Source: Hoylesella loescheii DSM 19665 = JCM 12249 = ATCC 15930
GTDB lineage: Bacteria; Bacteroidota; Bacteroidia; Bacteroidales; Bacteroidaceae
Length of the DNA: 64,000 bases
Reading direction: 5' to 3'
Assembly: GCF_000378085.1 (NCBI RefSeq)
Contig: NZ_KB899219.1
Span: 1-64,000, forward strand
Shown: positions 35,201 through 43,189 of the stretch, piece after piece
How the letters are laid out: each line of letters begins with the position of its first letter
Position numbering within the stretch: position 1 is the first letter of the stretch
Position numbers and translations under genes: made by a program
The notes under the pieces: model-generated
Databases searched by the model: none
What the model was told of the DNA's origin: nothing
Seen by the model: only the letters and a program-made list of their open reading frames with translations

Positions 35201-35685
35201 TATGCTTCGTGGTCTATTTTCACCATGATTTGGTTGTCGTCGCATTGGTCTACGATGCAGCGCAGGTAGCGAAAGTCAATGTGTCGCAACTCTTTTGGCG
35301 GCTTGTTTGTGGGTGCGATGCGCCCAACCAGCGTGCTGGGGATGTGTGCGCCATATACGGCCGAGACGAAGATGGATAGCGCCCGACAGTGATAAGGTAC
35401 GTCTTCAAGGGGTATAGGTTGAGTCTTGTTGCTCTCGCGACGCATCTGTTGGATGGCTACCACATCGCGAAGGGCTATGCGATGACGTTTGCAAAGGAAA
35501 TCTACCTTCGAAAACAGGTTGCCGAAGGCCTGTAAGCTGTCTTGCAAAGCGCCGTCGCAGGCCAGCGAAAGAATGTCGTGCAGCTGCTTGTTTACGGCCT
35601 CGGGGATCGTGGAAGCTGTGGATAAGGCGTGGCCGATGCGACGAAACAACTCGTCGGCGGTGACATAGGTGCGTGGGGCGGGCAT
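32269..35685 (-). CDS. Dna2-like PD-(D/E)XK nuclease fused to superfamily 1 helicase
   Basis: 1138-residue protein. A nuclease domain near 280-420 shows GRVDLM (D344) and VEQKSG (E355, K357), the metal-binding triad of Cas4/RecB-type nucleases. Only a CTC cysteine pair (284, 286) is seen before it, so the iron-sulfur cluster of eukaryotic Dna2 is probably absent. A superfamily 1B helicase follows: Walker A GPPGTGKT (705-712), VIDEAS, GDHKQLPAVV, then DTVERYQGSQRDVIVYSF and LNVALTRARKQMIITG. Likely role is processing of DNA ends or flaps in repair. Residues 1-250 are not recognised. It starts 15 bases after the DUF6080 stop, so it shares a transcript with an unrelated membrane protein. Confidence 0.85.
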   Translation of the reverse strand: MPAPRTYVTADELFRRIGHALSTASTIPEAVNKQLHDILSLACDGALQDSLQAFGNLFSKVDFLCKRHRIALRDVVAIQQMRRESNKTQPIPLEDVPYHCRALSIFVSAVYGAHIPSTLVGRIAPTNKPPKELRHIDFRYLRCIVDQCDDNQIMVKIDHEAYPEPMVLNLEAEEQAYLKPLLRVGMQLNLLDSTKQGNALLPRLVVLEPDFLLDISAIARCFTDYGHHPLAYTVNRMGANANSQAILVGSFAGAALNDIINNNTDYDWRQTFTNTFKERTMEFCTCADLNAREPFREVAVNQAKNIGEIVDRLFDSEQEGFDRSKALLEPSFVCEELGLQGRVDLMTSDFRLLVEQKSGANYNIQRNQPNEYGSFQKEDHYVQLLLYYGVLRHNFRLSNQQVDIRLLYSKYPLPGGLVVVAYLQRLFHEAIRLRNEIVAQEFGIAQQGFDSVIDKLSPDTLNQYQLGSTFYYRYLEPQIAAVTTPLHKLEALERAYVCRMLTFAYNEQLLAKVGAQQTQGHSGADLWNMPLAEKRETGNIFTALKLQKAEKSNSYNGVDTLTFDVPEQADDFLPNFRRGDMVYLYAYEPDAEPDVRRSILFKGVLVDIAVSQLVVHLNDGLQNDNYLQGDKYFAIEHATSDVGSTSAVKALHSFATANAQRKALLLGQREPQYDAAAELSRSYHPSYDEVLLRIKQASDYFLLVGPPGTGKTSMALRFIVEEQAGNILLMSYTNRAVDEICDMLLSANIPFLRIGNEYSCDERFRPYLLDRLVDKDPKLALIKQRIEACRVFVGTTSTMQSRSNIFALKHFDLAVIDEASQILEPNIVGLLSANLPHDTALAHGLRPQSDSLPAIDKFVLIGDHKQLPAVVQQNAAQAAVNDPQLNAIGITDCRQSLFERLIHWERSQGRTRLIGILNRQGRMHPHIARFPNEMFYAHEQPDVVPCPHQEEQQLDYSLPSQDTLDDQLKAHRLLFFAAENCENESPSDKANPAEARIVARILGRIHRFYGNAFDANRTVGVIVPYRNQIAMIRRELQKLDIAELNNITIDTVERYQGSQRDVIVYSFTIAHRYQLDFLTANCFEENGRIIDRKLNVALTRARKQMIITGHIPTLNHNRTFKALIQHVRENGLVVEEEG

Positions 35686-35700
35686 GTGGCGATGTGGCGT

Positions 35701-37047
35701 TTAGCCAATGGTTAAGGGGTGGGACATGAACTGAAAAACGAGCCTTGCATTGTACACGTAGAGGTAGAGGGCCAAAGCCACGATGCCCCAGCGCAGCACA
35801 AGGGCCGGCTTAGCCGATAGGCGCTTGAACATAAAGGCAATGGCGATGGGGATGATGAACATCCAGTGGGTGCCCATGATATAGGCCTCGTTTAGTCCGA
35901 ACCCCAAAATAATGTGCAAAAAGATGTCTACCCCCAACCACGACAGGCAGAGCCAAAGCACCCTTTGGCGTATTCCGCAAAGCAAGCCAACCACAAAAAG
36001 CACCACCAAGACAGCCTCCACGGCGTAGAAAAGCCAATGTTCGTAGTGCACAACAACGGGTCGCGAGATAAACAGGTCTTCCAGTAAATGGTTGCGATGC
36101 AACTGTATGCTCTCGCCAAACACGTTTTCCACCACGCTCGTTAGGCGTGGCGTGTCTTTGTCAGTCCATTTAAGTACGGGGTCGTTGCCCATGGGTTTGC
36201 CGATGATACGTTCTTTTCGGGCCTCGTGTGCCGTACTTCGTTTAATGACGTTGGGGTTCTTTTGTCGCACTTGCGCTTCAATTCGGGCCGATTCTTGTTC
36301 GCGTGGCAGCAGTTGAAGGGTGTATTGGGCATAGAAGGCTGCACCCAAAATAACTAGCGGAAGCACAACCGCCAGCAGCAGTCGGCGTGGCTTAAAGAAG
36401 TTCTTATCCATGCCGAAAAGGTCGGCCAAGAGGGTTTTCGCACCGTTGCTAATCGTTATGCCAGCCGTAAACAACAGTAAAAGTGCCGTTTGCCACCATG
36501 CCATAGCCTTACCCTTGGCGTGTGCATCGTTGGCTATATATAAGGTGAGGATGAGCAATAGCAGCGAAAAGCAAAAGTGGTCGGGTAGCATGACGGCTAG
36601 CATGATCGATGCAAACGAGAACAATAACGCGGTAAGCGCAAGGGCATCTACAAGCTTTAAGCCAATCTGCGAACGCAAAATGCGAAATAGTAGCACCGCG
36701 CTAAGGGTGGCGCAGAGCGTTAACAACACGGCCATGATGTAGATGGCAGCATTGAAATCGAAGTGTTTGATGATGGCATCGTTGAGCCAATAGAACGGTG
36801 CGAGCAGCGGACCGAACAACGGATGTCGAGAAAGTTCGTAGTATATCTTGCCGTTTGAGAGGTAGATACATGAGTAGGCGTCGTAGCCCGAAACATGGAA
36901 CATCTCGTGAAACAACACCCAATATCCCCTAAAACCCACGCGTGTGAAAAGGTTGTGGTATTTATATATGGTGAGCGCATTTTGTAACGCAAACACCAAG
37001 AACGCCACTAGGGCCAGCGGTTTTTCTTCTTTTCTTAGTTTAAACAT
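35701..37047 (-). CDS. DUF6080-type multi-pass membrane protein
   Basis: 448 residues with about ten membrane segments. It has the layout of a GT-C type glycosyltransferase: early membrane segments, a loop with HEMFHVSGYDAYSCIYLS and YELSRHPLFGPL, and a large soluble loop near 255-330. It is paralogous to residues of about 150-619 of the GtrA fusion at 37530-39389: both share ESIQLHR(N/D)HLLED, VVHY and GFGLNEAYIM/GFGLNEVYIM. Membrane sugar transfer is an inference; the family name is recalled, not checked. Dna2-like gene follows after 15 bases. Confidence 0.7.
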   Translation of the reverse strand: MFKLRKEEKPLALVAFLVFALQNALTIYKYHNLFTRVGFRGYWVLFHEMFHVSGYDAYSCIYLSNGKIYYELSRHPLFGPLLAPFYWLNDAIIKHFDFNAAIYIMAVLLTLCATLSAVLLFRILRSQIGLKLVDALALTALLFSFASIMLAVMLPDHFCFSLLLLILTLYIANDAHAKGKAMAWWQTALLLLFTAGITISNGAKTLLADLFGMDKNFFKPRRLLLAVVLPLVILGAAFYAQYTLQLLPREQESARIEAQVRQKNPNVIKRSTAHEARKERIIGKPMGNDPVLKWTDKDTPRLTSVVENVFGESIQLHRNHLLEDLFISRPVVVHYEHWLFYAVEAVLVVLFVVGLLCGIRQRVLWLCLSWLGVDIFLHIILGFGLNEAYIMGTHWMFIIPIAIAFMFKRLSAKPALVLRWGIVALALYLYVYNARLVFQFMSHPLTIG

Positions 37048-37529
37048 ACGTTTTACGTAAGCATACTTTTATATAACGTCAGAACGGCAATGTTATTATA
37101 TACGTCAGTTCGAGATAAAAAGCAATTGTTATGCTAGCAAATCTTGCTCAGAAAGCATGGTATATTATCCCAAACTAGCCTTTTTATATGTTTGGTGGAT
37201 AAAGCTATTGCAGGTGTCTTATTGTGCTTCCGCTTCCCCGTGCATCGCCTTTCGCATCCCCTCTTTTTAGCTTTCGTTGCATTGTTTTTCGTTATATGGT
37301 TTGTTCCCGATAAGTTGGAATAATGTTCCAGATCAATTGGAGTGTTGTTCCAATTAAACTGGAACCCTGTTCCAATTGATCTGGAATCCGATTCCAGCTA
37401 ACATGGAACAAACCGATATGTTAGTTTCTTTATCTTAAAGGCTTATTGAATAGGTGCAACGAGAGTTGCGTTTGCTTTCAAATATGTGTGTGCGTTGAGG
37501 CTTTGTCACCGTTTTCGCCCCGTTGGTTT
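37048..37529. other. Intergenic with repeat pieces
   Basis: Holds a fragment of the head of the 590-bp element at about 37130-37180 (atcttgctcagaaagcatgg...) and the 22-bp array at 37303-37412. No gene or convincing promoter is seen. Confidence 0.6.
37303..37412. repeat. 22-bp palindromic array, 5 units
   Basis: Units start at 37303, 37325, 37347, 37369 and 37391. Arms (G/A)TTCC(A/C) and TGGA(A/G) around 7-base centres such as gataagt, attaaac and attgatc. Confidence 0.92.
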
Positions 37530-39389
37530 CTAGCTGTTGAGCAGATAATCTATCGTGGAATATAAGTTCCAAGCATAGAGCCAAAGGGTGAGCGAGCCAA
37601 TGGCGATGCGCAGCAAGGTGCGCTTTCGGCCCGTGGCGGTTAAGAGCAGGGCAGCCAAACCCAAAGGTAACACGTAGGCCCAATGGGCTGTCATGATGTA
37701 CACCTCGTTGAGGCCGAAGCCCAATCCCACGTGTAAGACCCAGTCCATAGCGGCAAAGGCCAGGGCCATGAGCAGCAGTTTGTTGCGCCGTCCCACCCAA
37801 AGTCCTACGGCGAAGAGCAGCACCAGCAACCCTTCGGCCACGTAATTGATGGCCCAGCGATAGTGAACGATGACGGGCCTACGCCTATACATGTCTTCCA
37901 AAAGATGGTCGCGATGTAGCTGTATGCTTTCGCCAAAGAGATTTTCAATGCTCGATTGCAGTCGCGAAGTGCTGATATCGGTCCATCTCATAAATTCTCC
38001 TTGCATCATGGGCTTACCCATTTTGGCGGCTGCACCATTGTTTGGGCTTTTCTTTGCTGTGGTGTTGGTGGGTCGTGGCGGTAGTTTGGGGTTATGTGGA
38101 TTTTTCTTTTTCGCATCGTTAACAGCCTCTTCCCATGCCAGTTGGCGTTTTCGAGCTTCTTCTTCGGCTTTCTTCTTGGCCGCAGCCTTACGTTTGTCGC
38201 GTGCCTGATGGCGCTTAACCTCGTCTGGCCAAACAAAGCGTTTGTACTCGAAACGTGCGAAAGCCCATATCAAGGCCGAAGGAAGTAGCACGGCAAAGAA
38301 TAGGAAACGGGGGCGGAAAAAGCGGCGGCCATTGGTGAAAAGTGCCGCTACAAATACCTTTAAGCCGTTGTTCAGCGATATGCCAGCTGTGAGAACGAAG
38401 AGGCAAAGTGCCTTCCACGTGGGCATGGCGGTGTGTCGTTGTTGATGATTGGCTGCCACTAAGAGGGTGAGTAGCAGGGCAAAGAGCGACAGGATGAAGT
38501 GGTCGGGCGCGATGGCCGACAACATGACGTAGGCCAAGGAGAAGAAAAACAGACTGAGCAAACGGGTGTCGAACAGGGTAAGACCCATTACTTGGCGCAA
38601 CAGTCGGTGAAGAAACACCAGCGAATAAAAGGCTGCGAAGACTTGCATAGCTGCCACAACAAAGATGGCGCAGTTGATGCCCGTGAGCCACATCAGGCCT
38701 TGGTTGATCATATATGGCACATACATGAAGAAGGCTAGCAAGGGATGGCGAAACACGTTGTAGCCTGCTTGCCAGTCGCTAACCACCACATAGGTGATGG
38801 GATCGAAGCCCGAGAGGTGGAAGTTGCGAATGATGAGGTCCCAATAGTGGGTTTGCAGGGGCGTAAAAAGTTGGTAATAGCGGGCGATGAGTAAGGCGTG
38901 CAACCCCACGAAGACAGTAAGCAGGGGTGCACCCACCATCCATTCTTCGCGCCGAACCTTGAAAATGGAAAACATACGTATGCCGTCGCGCTTGAGAAAG
39001 AAGCGCACCAGCAGGAAGTTGATGGGCACGCAGACGGCGAACATGGGTAAGGGCGCGAGCGTTTTACTTACACCGAGGTCTACAAAGAGATTGAGTGTGG
39101 CCATCTGCAACAGGTAATTCACCACATGGGCCATGGCAAAACCAGCCCCACGACCAGGTGTTCCGCCCACACGAAAGGTGTAACGCAGACTGGCCCAGAG
39201 GTTAAAGGCGAAGCTTAGAAGATAGGCCACGGTCATGGCTAGGTTGTGGTTGGTAAACTGCAAACCCACCCAATAGGCCGTGTATTGTATGGCGGTGGCC
39301 GACAAACCTACGATGCCGAAGCGCAATATTTCGCCCAAGCCTTGGCGTTTACTTTGTTCTGAAGGGTTTATAATGTGGTTCATCCGCAT
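37530..39389 (-). CDS. GtrA domain fused to a DUF6080-type membrane domain
   Basis: 619 residues. Residues about 20-135 form a GtrA domain (LRFGIVGLSATAIQYTAYW, four membrane segments), the family that helps flip or hold polyprenyl-phosphate sugars. The rest matches the DUF6080 protein at 35701-37047. A very basic, Ala/Lys-rich soluble insertion lies about 398-465 (many K, A, R and P), longer than in the paralogue. The start may be the ATG at 39389 or two codons later; either overlaps the HAD phosphatase gene by 35-41 bases, so the two are translationally coupled. Flippase plus glycosyltransferase in one chain is a reasonable but unproved reading. Confidence 0.75.
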   Translation of the reverse strand: MRMNHIINPSEQSKRQGLGEILRFGIVGLSATAIQYTAYWVGLQFTNHNLAMTVAYLLSFAFNLWASLRYTFRVGGTPGRGAGFAMAHVVNYLLQMATLNLFVDLGVSKTLAPLPMFAVCVPINFLLVRFFLKRDGIRMFSIFKVRREEWMVGAPLLTVFVGLHALLIARYYQLFTPLQTHYWDLIIRNFHLSGFDPITYVVVSDWQAGYNVFRHPLLAFFMYVPYMINQGLMWLTGINCAIFVVAAMQVFAAFYSLVFLHRLLRQVMGLTLFDTRLLSLFFFSLAYVMLSAIAPDHFILSLFALLLTLLVAANHQQRHTAMPTWKALCLFVLTAGISLNNGLKVFVAALFTNGRRFFRPRFLFFAVLLPSALIWAFARFEYKRFVWPDEVKRHQARDKRKAAAKKKAEEEARKRQLAWEEAVNDAKKKNPHNPKLPPRPTNTTAKKSPNNGAAAKMGKPMMQGEFMRWTDISTSRLQSSIENLFGESIQLHRDHLLEDMYRRRPVIVHYRWAINYVAEGLLVLLFAVGLWVGRRNKLLLMALAFAAMDWVLHVGLGFGLNEVYIMTAHWAYVLPLGLAALLLTATGRKRTLLRIAIGSLTLWLYAWNLYSTIDYLLNS

Positions 39390-39948
39390 AAGCTAGCATT
39401 TCTTTGTCGCCTTGGCTGTCGCCGTAGGCCGTGATATAGTATTGTTCTCGGGGGGTGAAAAGGTTTTCCACGCGTCGCACTTTCTCTGCCCCATGGCAGT
39501 TGGGTGAGGCAAACCGCCCCGTCAGCGTTCCGTTTTCCACTGCTATTTGTGTGCCGATAACCTGCACTTGTGGCAGTTGGCGAAAGAAGGGTAGCACCCA
39601 ATTGGTGATACTGGCACTAACAACCAGCACGCTTTCGCCACGTTGGCAGGCCGTTTCTATGGCCTTTATGCCTTGCGGGCGCAGTATGTGTGCGTTGTTT
39701 TTAGCGAACGATTGGCAGTGCGCATCGAACGTTTCGAGCGTCATCCCTTTGAAAAAGTGAGCAAATAGCCGTTCTTTGGTTCGGCCGTTTGGGTATAGTC
39801 GCAACTTCATCAGCACAATCAGGGGCAGGTAAAGCCCAAAGCCCACGAGCATCCGCCATCTTCCCACTGCGTGGGCGATGAATGCTGGCAGGGTGTCGAG
39901 CGTTGTTAGCGTGCCGTCGAAGTCGAAAAGTGAAACGCGATAATTCAT
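39349..39948 (-). CDS. HAD-IB family phosphatase
   Basis: About 199 residues from the ATG at 39948 (chosen because it places the catalytic motif at the usual distance; an in-frame ATG lies at 39972). Motif I is LFDFDGTL with D9 and D11, motif II is VVSASITNW, and motif IV is YGDSQGDKEML. A membrane-like or amphipathic cap (WRMLVGFGLYLPLIVLMKL) is typical of the HAD-IB/PSPase-like group. Its position between the GtrA fusion and the UbiA gene suggests it could remove the 5-phosphate from a polyprenyl-phosphoribose-type intermediate; the sequence alone does not settle the substrate. Confidence 0.8.
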   Translation of the reverse strand: MNYRVSLFDFDGTLTTLDTLPAFIAHAVGRWRMLVGFGLYLPLIVLMKLRLYPNGRTKERLFAHFFKGMTLETFDAHCQSFAKNNAHILRPQGIKAIETACQRGESVLVVSASITNWVLPFFRQLPQVQVIGTQIAVENGTLTGRFASPNCHGAEKVRRVENLFTPREQYYITAYGDSQGDKEMLAYADEPHYKPFRTK

Positions 39949-40026
39949 AAAAAATAAACCACTTAAACCCAAAATGTTGGGCCTTTGTCATCTAAAAGCT
40001 TTATAAGCATGTTGTTTAGAGCTTCA

Positions 40027-40132
40027 AAACTCATTAATTCATCAACCTCAGTGAGCGAATTTGTAGACGACATCCTGTTGTTTAAAGCATCAAAACTCAT
40101 TAACTTATCAACTTATAAACTCACAAACTCAA
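40027..40132. repeat. 8-bp-period tracts, themselves repeated 66 bp apart
   Basis: Tract 1, 40027-40050 (aaactcat taattcat caacctca); tract 2, 40093-40132 (aaactcat taacttat caacttat aaactcac aaactcaa). The two, with their flanks (ttgttta-agc-tcaaaactcatta), are exactly 66 bp apart. The second overlaps the UbiA stop. Confidence 0.75.
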
Positions 40133-41001
40133 TATATGATCAATAAAAACGACATGATCCATGCCACAACAATGGCTTGCGTGAACCTGTCGCGGAGCAG
40201 TATTTTGGTAGGGTCGCCACTCACTTCGTCTACCACTGTGAGCTGCATATAGCGCAAAAGACCCACCAAAACGAAAATGCTGGTGAGGTAAAGGTAGGGT
40301 GCGTGGAACCGACTAACTACCTCGGGCGACACCGTGTACATGATGTAACACACCAGGGTGACGGTACCTGTAACGGTGATGGCTTGGTTTACGAAGGTGA
40401 GGTTGTAACGTATGGTGTTGCGGCGAGGCGGTTCACCCGTCTCGTTCATGCGCAAAACGTCGTCGCGCCGTTTGGCAAACGATAGGAAAAGGGCAAGTAG
40501 GAAGGTCATCAATACCAACCAATTGCTCACCGCTACATCGCAAGCCATACCGCCGGCCAATATCCGTAGCACGAAACCAAAGGCCACCGTGCACACATCT
40601 ATAATGGCATGGCGCTTCAACCACAGGCAATAAGCCATGTTAAGCAAGAAGTAAAAGGCCACAATACCAGCTGTTTCGCCTGCCCGTTGGGGAAGGAAGA
40701 ACAGCAGTAAGGCCGACAACAACGTCAAGATAACCATCAGCGCGTAGGCCGTTGGCACGCTAACCGCTCCCGATGCGATGGGGCGGTGACATTTAATGGG
40801 ATGTCGGCGGTCGGCCTCTACGTCAACGATGTCGTTGAAACAATAGATGGCCGAGGCCACGAAACTGAATGCAAAGAAGGTAACGACGCTTGCAATGGCA
40901 TCGTCGACGTTCAGCAACCGTCCGCCAAAGAACATGGGAATGAGCACAAACCCATTCTTAATCCATTGTTGCGGACGGATAAGTAAGAGCGTTTTTTTCA
41001 T
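40129..41001 (-). CDS. UbiA-family prenyltransferase, decaprenyl-phosphate phosphoribosyltransferase type
   Basis: 290-residue integral membrane protein with about nine helices. The first metal-binding motif is YCFNDIVDVEADRRHP (N56, D57, D60, D64), and KRHAIIDVCTVAFGFVLRILAGG is the second conserved region. PQQWIKNGFVLIPMFFGG near the N-terminus is typical of enzymes that transfer phosphoribose from PRPP to a polyprenyl phosphate (the mycobacterial Rv3806c group), as opposed to quinone or heme branches. Its start overlaps the preceding acyltransferase stop by 4 bases. The neighbouring HAD phosphatase and GtrA proteins fit such a pathway. No DprE1/DprE2 epimerase is in the window. Confidence 0.8.
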   Translation of the reverse strand: MKKTLLLIRPQQWIKNGFVLIPMFFGGRLLNVDDAIASVVTFFAFSFVASAIYCFNDIVDVEADRRHPIKCHRPIASGAVSVPTAYALMVILTLLSALLLFFLPQRAGETAGIVAFYFLLNMAYCLWLKRHAIIDVCTVAFGFVLRILAGGMACDVAVSNWLVLMTFLLALFLSFAKRRDDVLRMNETGEPPRRNTIRYNLTFVNQAITVTGTVTLVCYIMYTVSPEVVSRFHAPYLYLTSIFVLVGLLRYMQLTVVDEVSGDPTKILLRDRFTQAIVVAWIMSFLLIIY

Positions 41002-42005
41002 CTTTCAAATCGCTTTGTTAATTGTTCCATCCCCTTGTTTAGCAGCCATGCCAAGGGCAGGGTGATGGCGAAGCAGGCCAAGAATGTGCCCCAATATCCC
41101 CATTGCAGCCGCTTTACGTACACCAGTACGAAGTGGGCGTGCAACAGATACATTTCCAGACTCACGGTTCCTATCAGTCGCAGGCCACGCTTTATGCTCT
41201 GCGGTACGGCCGAAAGCCAGTTGCCCAATAGCAAAATAAGGCTGAATGTGGCGGGGATGTACAGCATCCGCCCAATGAAAAGCGGAAAAAGTCCGTGCCT
41301 TGTCTGCTCTAAATAGATGTCTACGCCAAGCGAAAGCACCGCGGCAGCCACCAAAAGCCAAACGCTTTGTGGACTGATGGTTAGTCCTTGCTTTACCAGC
41401 GCTCCGCAATTGATGCCGATAAAGAAGATGGGCACTCGGCTCCAAAATATCTCGATGTGGCCAACGGCATCGTGTATGGGGCTTACCCATTGCACGGCCA
41501 TACACCAAACAATCATCAAAACAGGCAACCAGCGGTAGGCAGAATGGCGCGAAACGAGCCGCACATACGCTGGAGCGAAGAGGTAAAGCATCATTGTTGC
41601 AGGGATGTACCAAAACGTTAGCTCATCGTGCAGCCAGAAATCCCAGTTCACCAGTACATCGCCTGCCAGGTCAATAACCTGTTTCCAACCGTGTTGGCCT
41701 TGCCAAAAGCGTGGCACATAATAAAGGCACGCCACGAGAAACCACGTGGGATAGATGCGCAGGTATCGTCGTGAGAAGAACCGTTTGAGTGATGCATTGC
41801 CTGTTAGGGCATACCAAAGCCCCACGCCACTTAGGAAAAGAAATACGTCGACACCGATGTTTCCCATACGCCAAAGTCCATAGAAGGGCGACAAACGGGG
41901 CAAGCTGACATGGAAAAGCACAATGGCTATCATGGCCAAACCCATTAGTTCGCTTCGATGTAGGCTGATGTTGGCAAAGCGGATGCCGTTTGTTGTTGGG
42001 TTCAT
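40998..42005 (-). CDS. Acyltransferase 3 family membrane protein
   Basis: 335 residues, about ten membrane helices, OafA/WecH-type O-acyltransferase that would add acetyl or similar groups to envelope sugars. The N-terminal motif has ELMGLAMIAIVLFHV with the conserved His, then GNIGVDVFLFLSGVGLWYAL and KRFFSRRYLRIYPTWFLV, all family marks. It starts 12 bases after the stop of the previous acyltransferase and overlaps the UbiA gene by 4 bases. The acyl donor and acceptor are unknown. Confidence 0.85.
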   Translation of the reverse strand: MNPTTNGIRFANISLHRSELMGLAMIAIVLFHVSLPRLSPFYGLWRMGNIGVDVFLFLSGVGLWYALTGNASLKRFFSRRYLRIYPTWFLVACLYYVPRFWQGQHGWKQVIDLAGDVLVNWDFWLHDELTFWYIPATMMLYLFAPAYVRLVSRHSAYRWLPVLMIVWCMAVQWVSPIHDAVGHIEIFWSRVPIFFIGINCGALVKQGLTISPQSVWLLVAAAVLSLGVDIYLEQTRHGLFPLFIGRMLYIPATFSLILLLGNWLSAVPQSIKRGLRLIGTVSLEMYLLHAHFVLVYVKRLQWGYWGTFLACFAITLPLAWLLNKGMEQLTKRFER

Positions 42006-42017
42006 TGGATGCAGATG

Positions 42018-43175
42018 TTAACGTTTGGGTAGTGGAATGCGCTTGATAAGCTTATCTACCACCCATGCCAGGGCGATGGATGCCACGATGTAGAGCAGCA
42101 GTCCGAGGTAGGGCTGACCATGGCGCGAGATGGGGATGATGAGCTTTCGGGTGATGGGATGGGTTACGAAGAGGGCCGCCGAGATGCCGCCCATCCAGCA
42201 CAAGGCACGATAGAGCCACGCCATAACTGCGACACGGGCCAGCAGCTTGGCTGTTAAGAGGGTGGCCACGCAGATAACGGCAGGGGCGAAGGTCCACCCC
42301 ACGAAGCTCTGGCTGAGGTAATAGGCCAGGGCGATGCACACCAACAGGGCGGCCGATTGCTTAACGCTGTCGTTGCCCCACAGCGTGGCCGACTTATGAA
42401 ATTGGGCATAAAGCAAGCCAAGACCAAAGGGAAGCATGCCCCCCATGAAGTTGTAGCGGTAGCGGTTCATGGTTTCGGAGAGGGGCGGAAGCTGCAACTG
42501 CACAATCACGCACAGGGCCATGAGCAGCGCGGTTATACCCCAATGACGGCGATGAAGCACCAGGCGGTAGAGCAAGTACAACTGCATCATCAGCCCGAAG
42601 AACCAAAAAGCACCAGGCCAAATCATCTTATCGGGACGGGGCAGCAGGTTGTTGAACATCAATAGCTGAGAGATAACCTTCAAACTATCGTAATGCCAGC
42701 TGGGCGGATAAAGCGTATCCACGGCGATAAAAAGCGCGAAGCCCACCGCCATCATACGAAACAGTTTAAGATAATGGCTAAACAGGAACTTGACCACTGG
42801 CACTTGAACGTCTTGATATTTTTTGAAAAGGCCGTATCCGCTAAGGAAGAGGAACACAGGCACACCGTAATGGCCGAAGAAAGACAGCAGATGAAGGGGC
42901 AGTTGATTATCGGGATGCACCAGGGCATGGTTCATGCGCGTTACGTTTTCGGCGTTAAAGGTGTACTCGTTTTCCTTAACCATCGGACCAAGCCAATGGC
43001 AGTAGTTGTGCAAGAATATGCCAATGATGGCCAAACCACGCATGCAGGCGTTAAGACCACTGGCATTTTGAGCGCTAGTGGACTTGTCTGCAGGACTGTT
43101 AGCATGTGCCGCGCCTTGTTGTTGGCTGGCTAGCACAGCGTTTTTGCCTTCAGTATGTTGCTCGTTTTGTGGCAT
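42018..43175 (-). CDS. Acyltransferase 3 family membrane protein (second)
   Basis: 385 residues. A soluble, polar N-terminal stretch of about 40 residues (rich in Q, A, N) precedes the membrane domain, which begins with NACMRGLAIIGIFLHNYCHW carrying the catalytic-type His. GHYGVPVFLFLSGYGLFKKY and a C-terminal LFVTHPI segment follow, as in O-acyltransferases. It is only distantly similar to the downstream acyltransferase, so the pair probably have different acceptors. Starts 14 bases after the phosphoethanolamine-transferase-like gene. Confidence 0.82.
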   Translation of the reverse strand: MPQNEQHTEGKNAVLASQQQGAAHANSPADKSTSAQNASGLNACMRGLAIIGIFLHNYCHWLGPMVKENEYTFNAENVTRMNHALVHPDNQLPLHLLSFFGHYGVPVFLFLSGYGLFKKYQDVQVPVVKFLFSHYLKLFRMMAVGFALFIAVDTLYPPSWHYDSLKVISQLLMFNNLLPRPDKMIWPGAFWFFGLMMQLYLLYRLVLHRRHWGITALLMALCVIVQLQLPPLSETMNRYRYNFMGGMLPFGLGLLYAQFHKSATLWGNDSVKQSAALLVCIALAYYLSQSFVGWTFAPAVICVATLLTAKLLARVAVMAWLYRALCWMGGISAALFVTHPITRKLIIPISRHGQPYLGLLLYIVASIALAWVVDKLIKRIPLPKR

Positions 43176-43189
43176 AGTGAGGGGTTATG

